Origin: Agromyces allii
GTDB lineage: Bacteria; Actinomycetota; Actinomycetes; Actinomycetales; Microbacteriaceae
NCBI RefSeq assembly: GCF_009749385.1
Contig: NZ_WBIN01000003.1
Location: forward strand, 248,001 to 312,000
DNA: 64,000 nucleotides
Direction: 5' to 3'
Every line of letters begins with the position of its first letter. Within the stretch, counting starts at the first letter, position 1. Both the position numbers and the translations under genes were made by a program. Under the pieces are notes generated by a model that was given only the letters and a program-made list of their open reading frames with translations, did not search any database and had not been told where the DNA came from. Below are positions 59,343 through 64,000 of this stretch, one piece after another.

Positions 59343-60029
59343 TCAGCCGAGCAGCAGCCCGCGAAGCTGGTCGGTCGAGTGCACGACCGCCATGGCGCCG
59401 TCGGCCTCGGCGGGGGAGCCGTAGCCCCACTCCACGAGGATCGTCGGCACGCCGTTCGCGGAGGCGCCGAGCGTGTCGTAGCCGCGGTCGCCCACCATCA
59501 CGGAGTTCGTGGTGTCGATGCCGAGCGCCTGAAGGCGACGCAGCGCCTCGGCGACGACATCCGCCTTCGTGCTGCGCGACTCGTCGTCGCTCGCGCCCGC
59601 GATGACGGTGAAGTAGCGGCTGAGGTCGGCGTTCTCGAGCACGGCGTGGGCCATGGACTCGGGCTTCGACGTCGCGAGGGCGATCGGCACGCCCGCGCCG
59701 TGCAGGCGCTCGAGCACGCCGGCGACGCCCGGGAACACCGGGGAGTGCAGCAGGCGGTTCGCGTAGTCGGCGCGGTAGGTCTCGAGCGCGAGTTCGGCGC
59801 CGGCGTCGTCGAAGCCGCCCATGAGACGCAGGCTGTCGAGCAGCGGCGGGCCGACGTAGGCGAGCAGCTGCTCGTCGCTGGGAACGTCGAGGCCGAGCTC
59901 GGCGAACATGCGCGCGAGCGAGGCGGTGATGTCGGCTGCGGAGTCGACGATGGTGCCGTCGAGGTCGAACAGCACGGCGGCCCAGGTTCGGGTGGGCGCC
60001 AAGGCGTTGGTGTGGCTGGGGGAGATCAC
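59343..60029 (-). CDS. HAD-superfamily hydrolase, phosphoglycolate-phosphatase-like
   Basis: A 228-residue HAD phosphatase. Motif I is LFDLDGTIVDS (catalytic Asp), motif II ALATSKPES, the Lys is in STKADVV and motif III is SVMVGDRGYDTLGA. The helical cap is between motif I and II. This class (Gph/PGP/pyrophosphatase PpaX) acts on small phosphate esters. GTG 60029 is preceded by GATGACGAG; a start further in is unlikely because motif I begins at residue 20. Confidence 0.92.
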   Translation of the reverse strand: MISPSHTNALAPTRTWAAVLFDLDGTIVDSAADITASLARMFAELGLDVPSDEQLLAYVGPPLLDSLRLMGGFDDAGAELALETYRADYANRLLHSPVFPGVAGVLERLHGAGVPIALATSKPESMAHAVLENADLSRYFTVIAGASDDESRSTKADVVAEALRRLQALGIDTTNSVMVGDRGYDTLGASANGVPTILVEWGYGSPAEADGAMAVVHSTDQLRGLLLG

Positions 60030-60200
60030 CTCGTCATCCTAAGGCCGGATAATCCGAGTGACACTCAGGTTTCGTTCGAAACGCCGCCCGGGCCTCGGAC
60101 GGGTGCCGCGGGCGGGGTGTCCCGCGCAGGGGTGTCCTCCGTCTCGTCGGCTCGGTAGCCTGACCTCGGGGTACGCCGATCGGCGGGAACGGGGGATGCC

Positions 60201-60638
60201 ATGTCCATCGAGGAGCGTCGTCGTTCGCGACGAGGATTCGCGCACGCGGCGACGACGGTCGCGGCGGCCTTCGCGGTCGCACTCGCGCTCGCCGGATGCG
60301 CGTCCTCAGGCGGGACGTCCGCGAGCACGTCGCCGAGTGAATCCGCCAGCACGGGCGCGCTTCCTCCCGTGATCGTCGACCTCGGCGACGCCGACGGCAC
60401 GACCGTCGAGGTCGCGGTCGGGCACTCGATCGACCTCGTCGGCGACGACGAGCACTTCACGGAATGGACCGCCGAGATCGCCGACCCCTCGATCGTCGAG
60501 TTCGTGCCGGGCCACGACGACGGCTCGGCCCAGTTCAACCCGGGCCTCACGGCGACCGCCGTCGGCCAGACCGAGGTCTCGCTCTCGAACGACGCATCCG
60601 GCGACGAGGTCGCCTTCACGGTGGTCGTCACCGAATAG
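60201..60638 (+). CDS. Small secreted lipoprotein, Ig-like
   Basis: A 145-residue lipoprotein with lipobox LALAGC (Cys33) after a basic start SIEERRRSRRG. A Ser/Thr-rich stretch follows, then a beta-rich domain of about 90 residues with VAVGHSIDLVGDDEHF, WTAEIADPSIVEFVPG and VGQTEVSLSNDA. The pattern fits a small Ig-like or protease-inhibitor-like (chagasin-type) fold; this is inference. ATG 60201 has only the weak GGGGGATGCC upstream. Confidence 0.75.
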   Translation: MSIEERRRSRRGFAHAATTVAAAFAVALALAGCASSGGTSASTSPSESASTGALPPVIVDLGDADGTTVEVAVGHSIDLVGDDEHFTEWTAEIADPSIVEFVPGHDDGSAQFNPGLTATAVGQTEVSLSNDASGDEVAFTVVVTE

Positions 60639-60697
60639 CGGCCGGCGCGGAGCAGCGGAGCCGCGGAGCCGCGGCGCGCGTCGAGCCCGCCAGCGCC

Positions 60698-61393
60698 TCA
60701 GAACAGCCGCGAGTCGCTGTCGTCGAGTCCGCGCATGGCGTCGTAGTCGAGCACGACGCAGCGGATGCCGCGGTCTTCAGCCAGGGTGCGGGCCTGGGGC
60801 TTGATCTCCTGTGCGGCGAACACGCCGCTCACGGGCGCGAGGAGCGGATCGCGGTTCATGAGCTCGAGGTAGCGGGTGAGCTGCTCGACGCCGTCGATGT
60901 CGCCGCGACGCTTGAGCTCGACCGCGACCGAGGCGCCCGAGGCGTCCGTCGCGAGGATGTCGACCGGGCCGATGGCCGTCATGTACTCGCGGCGCACGAG
61001 CCGGTGGCCGTCGCCGAGGAGTTCGATCTGCTCGGCGAGCAGCTTCTGCAGGTGCGCCTCGACGCCGTCCTTCTGCAGGCCGGGGTCGATGCCGAGCTCG
61101 TGCGACGAGTCGTGCAGCACCTCGTGGATCGAGACGATGAGCTGGTCGGCCGTCTTCTTGTGCGTGACCTTCCAGACCTCGACGACGCCGGCTGCTGCCT
61201 GGGCCTCGTCGGGCAGCGTCGTCTCGAGCGTGCACGGCGGGCTCATCCAGTTGAGCGGCTTGTAGCTGCCGCCGTCGGAGTGCACGAGCAGCGAGCCGTC
61301 GCCCTTGACCATGAGCAGGCGCTGGGCGAGTGGGAGATGGGCCGAGAGCCGCCCCGCGTAGTCGACGGAGCAGCGGGCGATGACGAGACGCAC
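60698..61393 (-). CDS. nucS: Mismatch endonuclease NucS/EndoMS
   Basis: A 231-residue endonuclease acting in non-canonical mismatch repair of actinobacteria and archaea. The N-terminal domain [50 protein letters not shown] is very typical. The nuclease motif is [34 protein letters not shown] with the Asp, Glu and Lys of a PD-(D/E)xK fold. The C-terminal DDSDSRLF resembles the sliding-clamp-binding tail used by these enzymes. It is supporting evidence for an actinobacterial host. ATG 61393 is the family start. Confidence 0.96.
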   Translation of the reverse strand: MRLVIARCSVDYAGRLSAHLPLAQRLLMVKGDGSLLVHSDGGSYKPLNWMSPPCTLETTLPDEAQAAAGVVEVWKVTHKKTADQLIVSIHEVLHDSSHELGIDPGLQKDGVEAHLQKLLAEQIELLGDGHRLVRREYMTAIGPVDILATDASGASVAVELKRRGDIDGVEQLTRYLELMNRDPLLAPVSGVFAAQEIKPQARTLAEDRGIRCVVLDYDAMRGLDDSDSRLF

Positions 61394-61533
61394 CCGTCGA
61401 GTTTAGGCGTCGGATGCCGCGGCGGAGGCCCCGCCCGACGTACCCGTCGCGTGTCGGAGTCGCTCGGTACGCTTCAGACGCAGCACCGTCGCAGCACCGT
61501 CGCCGAGCCGGCGACCGCCCGAAAGGATCGGCG

Positions 61534-61953
61534 ATGATCGAGATCGCACGCGTCACGCGCACGTCCACCGCGCCGGGATCCCGGTTCTTCGAGCGGTGGT
61601 GCGACCTCCCGTCCCACCCCGAGTGGGCGCCGAGCATGGAGTACTTCGTCCTCGACGGCCCGTTCGCGCTCGGAGCGACCGGTCGCTCGCGTGCGGTCGG
61701 CGGGATCGAGACCCGGTTCACGGTCACCCGCATCGGGCCGGGCTGGGCCTACGCCGACACGACCGACCTCGACGGGGCTTCGCTTACGGTGCTGCACGAA
61801 GCCGTCGACGGCGAGCACGACACGGTCGTCACCCTCACGGGGCTGCTCGACGGCCCGGCGCAGGCCGGACTCGGCGCGCGACTCGCGCCCGGACTCCGCC
61901 TCGCGCTCGACCACGACCTGGCATCGCTCGTGAGGCTGCTCGAGTCCGAGTAG
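61534..61953 (+). CDS. SRPBCC-family protein
   Basis: A 139-residue START/Bet v1-like protein. It begins IEIARVTRTSTAPGSRFFERW and has WCDLPSHPEWAPSMEYFVLDGPFALGATGRSR, the common N-terminal helix and first strands, and a C-terminal helix GLRLALDHDLASLVRLLE. SRPBCC proteins bind hydrophobic ligands or lipids. ATG 61534 follows AAAGGATCGG. It is divergent from nucS (140 bp) and convergent with an MFS gene. Confidence 0.85.
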   Translation: MIEIARVTRTSTAPGSRFFERWCDLPSHPEWAPSMEYFVLDGPFALGATGRSRAVGGIETRFTVTRIGPGWAYADTTDLDGASLTVLHEAVDGEHDTVVTLTGLLDGPAQAGLGARLAPGLRLALDHDLASLVRLLESE

Positions 61954-61995
61954 CGCCCGATCCGGTCGGCACGCGTCGTCGCATGGTGCGGTCGG

Positions 61996-63300
61996 TCAGG
62001 CGGTGCCGGTCGTACCCGTCGTCTCGGGGTGCTCTTCGACTCCCGTCGCGCCGGGCTTGCCGGTGCGCTCGCGCGCCGCGGGTGCGGCGAGTCCGGCCAT
62101 GACCATGAGCACCAGGATCACGAGCAGCGCGTTCAGCAGCCCGAACTGCTCGCCGAGGAACCCGATGAACGGCGGGCCTACGAGGAATGCGCAGTAGCCG
62201 ATGATCGCGACCGCGCTCACGCGGGCCGCGGCCTGGGCACGGTCGGGCACGTCGGCGGCGGCCGACATGCCGACCGGGAAGCCCATCGAGGCGCCCACGC
62301 CCCAGAGCACGGTGCCGACGATGATGACCCAGAGCTCGCTGCCGAAGATGAACATGCTGAGGCCGATGACGCCGGTCGCGGCGAGCACGCGCAGCGTGAG
62401 CACGCGGCCGAAGCGGTCGATGAGCGGACCGCCGAGCACCCGCGCGGTGGTCATCGACACGGCGAAGACCGTGAAGACCGCGGCGCCTGCAGCGGGCTCG
62501 AGGCCGTGCCCGTCGACGGCGGCGAGCGTGAGCCAGTCGTTCGCCGATCCCTCGGCGAACGACATGCCGAGCATGATGACGCCGATGAGCAGCAGCTGCA
62601 CGTCGCCCCAGACCCGGAGGCCGTCGCGGAGGCGCTCGCCGAACGGACGGCGCGGCGCGGCATCCGCTCGCCCTGCCGAAGCAGTGGACGCATCGGCGGG
62701 GTCGCCGAGTTCGGTGCGATGCGGCACGAACCGCACGGCGATCACCGCGCCCACGGCGATGATCGCGGCGATCGTGCCGAGGTGCGTGAAGACGGCGATG
62801 TCGAGGGCGGCCGCGGCGGCCGCGATGCCCGCGCCGGCGACCGTGCCGAACGAGAAGAACGCGTGCATGAGCGGCATGACCGTGCGGCCGATCTCGCGTT
62901 CGGCTTCAGCGCCCTCGACGTTCATCATGACGTCGACCGCGCCGTTGCCGAAGCCGGCGAAGGCGAGCCCGATCGCGATGAGCGGCACCGAGGGCGCCAG
63001 GGATCCGCCGATGCCGATGAGCACGAGGCCCAGCGAGACCGAGATGAGCGTGCCGGCCATGCCGATGCGGGCGCCGAACCGCGCCATGAGCGGCGGCGCG
63101 GCGATGAGGCCGAGCACCGACGCGATCGAGCCCGAGAGGATCACGAGCCCGACGCCCTGCGTGCTGAGGCCCGTCTCGTCGCGCACCTCGGGCAGCCGCG
63201 CGACCCAGCTCGCGAGGCTCAGCCCCGAGAGGAAGAAGATCGCGAAGACGGCGTTGCGCCATGCGGTGAGGCCCTTGCGGGTCGTGGTCGGTGCGCTCAT
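61996..63300 (-). CDS. MFS transporter
   Basis: A 434-residue carrier with about 12 helices. After a charged start (SAPTTTRKGLTAWRN) comes VFAIFFLSGLSLASWVARLPEVRDETGLSTQGVGLVI; GFGNGAVDVMMNVEGAEAEREIGRTVMPLMHAFFSFGTVAGAG and GMSFAEGSANDWLTLAAVDGHG fit a fucose-permease/YbjJ-like group that often exports or imports small sugars or drugs. The loop between TM6 and TM7 is long and Ala/Asp-rich with a GCGGCATCCGCTC motif. ATG 63300 is the start. The divergent gene is 432 bp away. Confidence 0.88.
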   Translation of the reverse strand: MSAPTTTRKGLTAWRNAVFAIFFLSGLSLASWVARLPEVRDETGLSTQGVGLVILSGSIASVLGLIAAPPLMARFGARIGMAGTLISVSLGLVLIGIGGSLAPSVPLIAIGLAFAGFGNGAVDVMMNVEGAEAEREIGRTVMPLMHAFFSFGTVAGAGIAAAAAALDIAVFTHLGTIAAIIAVGAVIAVRFVPHRTELGDPADASTASAGRADAAPRRPFGERLRDGLRVWGDVQLLLIGVIMLGMSFAEGSANDWLTLAAVDGHGLEPAAGAAVFTVFAVSMTTARVLGGPLIDRFGRVLTLRVLAATGVIGLSMFIFGSELWVIIVGTVLWGVGASMGFPVGMSAAADVPDRAQAAARVSAVAIIGYCAFLVGPPFIGFLGEQFGLLNALLVILVLMVMAGLAAPAARERTGKPGATGVEEHPETTGTTGTA

Positions 63301-63480
63301 GCTGCTCGGCTTCGTTGTCGGGGAGAGGACGGGGGTCCTCGCTGATCGGTGCGGCCGGCCATGGGTCGAATCGATTCGATACCGGCACTGAAACTGTATC
63401 GGCGCGGTTGCGCCGTCGCAACACGACCCGGTCGGGCGGCCGGCTCGACCGTTCGCCCGCCCGGCCAGTCGTCCCGAATT

Positions 63481-63516
63481 GCGCGTTCCGGGCGACGGCT
63501 CGGCGACGAAACGCGC
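63481..63516. repeat. Imperfect hairpin in the 63.3-63.7 kb gap
   Basis: GCGCGTT (63481-63487) and AACGCGC (63510-63516) pair across a 22-base GC-rich loop. It lies in the 432-bp gap between an MFS gene (-) and the ABC solute-binding gene (+), where no gene is seen. Confidence 0.4.
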
Positions 63517-63589
63517 ATCCCGGCTGATCGCGCATGCACGCCGAGCTCGCGGGCGAAGCGGGTTCGTCGCCTGCCCGAATCCGCCAGGA

Positions 63590-63637
63590 GCGTGCATCCG
63601 GAGTGCGCGAAAGTCCCGCTTTCCCGCACTTGCACGC
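63590..63637. repeat. Long interrupted hairpin upstream of the solute-binding gene
   Basis: GCGTGCA (63590-63596) pairs with TGCACGC (63631-63637), and AGTGCGCGAAAG (63602-63613) with CTTTCCCGCACT (63619-63630) with one mismatch, around loop TCCCG. It could be a terminator-like or regulatory structure in the leader of the gene at 63733. Confidence 0.5.
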
Positions 63638-63664
63638 AGCGCGAATCCGTGGATATGGTCCAAC

Positions 63665-63682
63665 CTGCTAAACGATTAACAG
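63665..63682 (+). promoter_or_regulatory. Candidate LacI-family operator
   Basis: CTGCTAAACGATTAACAG is an imperfect 18-bp palindrome (14 of 18 symmetric positions) with a central CG, the usual LacI/GalR operator form. It lies 50 bp before the start of the ABC solute-binding gene, suggesting carbohydrate-responsive repression. The regulator gene is not in the window. Confidence 0.55.
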
Positions 63683-63732
63683 CCGGGGCCGAAGCTCCGG
63701 CCGACCGATCGAACCGTGTCCAAAGGAGGACC

Positions 63733-64000
63733 ATGCGCCACGTCCCGAAGTCCCGCATCACCGCGTCGCTCGCCGTCTCGGCGGCCGCGGCCATCGCCCT
63801 GGCCGGATGCTCCGGCGCAGCCGGCGGCGCCGAGGCCGATGGCGACGTCACGCTCACCTACGCGATCTGGGACCAGAACCAGCAGCCGGCGATGCAGCAG
63901 ATCGCCGACGCGTTCACCGAGGAGCACCCGAACGTCGACGTCGAGATCCAGCTCACGCCGTACAAGGAGTACTTCACGAAGCTGCAGACCGCGGTCTCCG
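63733..64000 (+). CDS. ABC transporter extracellular solute-binding lipoprotein (3' end cut by window)
   Basis: The first 89 codons are present, with a perfect ribosome-binding site AAAGGAGGACC before ATG 63733. The signal has lipobox IALAGC (Cys26). The mature part, DVTLTYAIWDQNQQPAMQQI then FTEEHPNVDVEIQLTPYKEYFTKLQTAVS, is typical of family 1 (sugar) extracellular binding proteins. The gene runs beyond the window, with permease genes probably following. A LacI-like palindrome and hairpins lie in the 432-bp leader region. Confidence 0.9.
   Translation, partial: MRHVPKSRITASLAVSAAAAIALAGCSGAAGGAEADGDVTLTYAIWDQNQQPAMQQIADAFTEEHPNVDVEIQLTPYKEYFTKLQTAVS

Noticed and set aside
1..64000. tRNA, rRNA, prophage, IS element or toxin-antitoxin genes
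   Set aside because: None was recognised on either strand by eye. A tRNAscan/ISfinder run would be the decisive test.

Overview
The window looks like a chromosomal segment of a high-GC actinobacterium, most probably of the family Microbacteriaceae (an Agromyces- or Microbacterium-like organism). That placement is an inference from the very GC-rich codon use, frequent GTG starts, a mismatch-repair NucS endonuclease, many secreted or lipid-anchored proteins with actinobacterial signal sequences, and dispersed GGATGCCGC/GCGGCATCC motifs. No tRNA, rRNA, CRISPR array, insertion sequence, transposase, integrase or phage gene was recognised. It reads as ordinary chromosome with a sizeable accessory and metabolic component.

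Layout. 0-5.6 kb: the tail of an alkanesulfonate-monooxygenase-type enzyme, small membrane and hypothetical genes, a RidA remnant, then a divergent pair of formylglycine-generating enzyme and sulfatase (the first activates the second), followed by an esterase. 5.6-10.2 kb: a regulator made of two fused TetR units, divergent from a sugar-type MFS transporter and a GH3 beta-glucosidase (a glycoside uptake and cleavage locus). 10.3-17.4 kb: a ClC channel, a PNPOx-fold protein, a choice-of-anchor A surface protein, a divergent DNA-damage pair (HMCES/YedK and AlkA-type glycosylase), and an acetylxylan-esterase-type hydrolase convergent with an HxlR regulator. 17.5-28.3 kb: a two-enzyme fusion (LLM flavin oxidoreductase plus BBE-type FAD oxidase), a PLP decarboxylase, a phospholipase-D-fold protein, a 1,296-residue polytopic membrane protein and a DNA/RNA endonuclease.

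28.3-28.8 kb is a gene-free patch of degenerate tandem repeats enclosing a perfect 38-bp palindrome. 28.8-39 kb: a CDF metal exporter, a GAP-family membrane protein, an MBL hydrolase, an AraC-GyrI regulator, an EamA exporter, a GIY-YIG protein with Cys/His clusters, a DHFR-like reductase, and a 1,103-residue secreted repeat protein with one partial cell-wall-binding unit. 39-45 kb: oligopeptidase B and the iron-uptake operon efeU-efeO-efeB behind a perfect DtxR/IdeR-type palindrome. 45-53 kb: two small paralogous membrane proteins, a long perfect inverted repeat, a MocR-type regulator divergent from a PNPOx-fold protein with inverted repeats between them, a 36-residue membrane microprotein, a LysM lipoprotein and a large LAL/LuxR regulator. 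53-64 kb: glutathione peroxidase, peptidase T, a TetR regulator, a secreted M6 (immune-inhibitor-A type) metalloprotease, a HAD phosphatase, a lipoprotein, NucS, an SRPBCC protein, an MFS exporter, and the start of a sugar-type ABC binding lipoprotein.

The most unusual signals are not genes but short inverted-repeat families. One (copies at 5574-5648 and 42238-42337) supplies stop codons or C-terminal codons to flanking genes. A second is an identical 17-bp stem (15678-15715 and 28505-28542). A third is a 13-mer, GCGGCATCCGCTC, found at least seven times, mostly at gene ends, where some copies are half of a hairpin. The clearest unusual proteins are the LLM-BBE fusion and the double TetR regulator.
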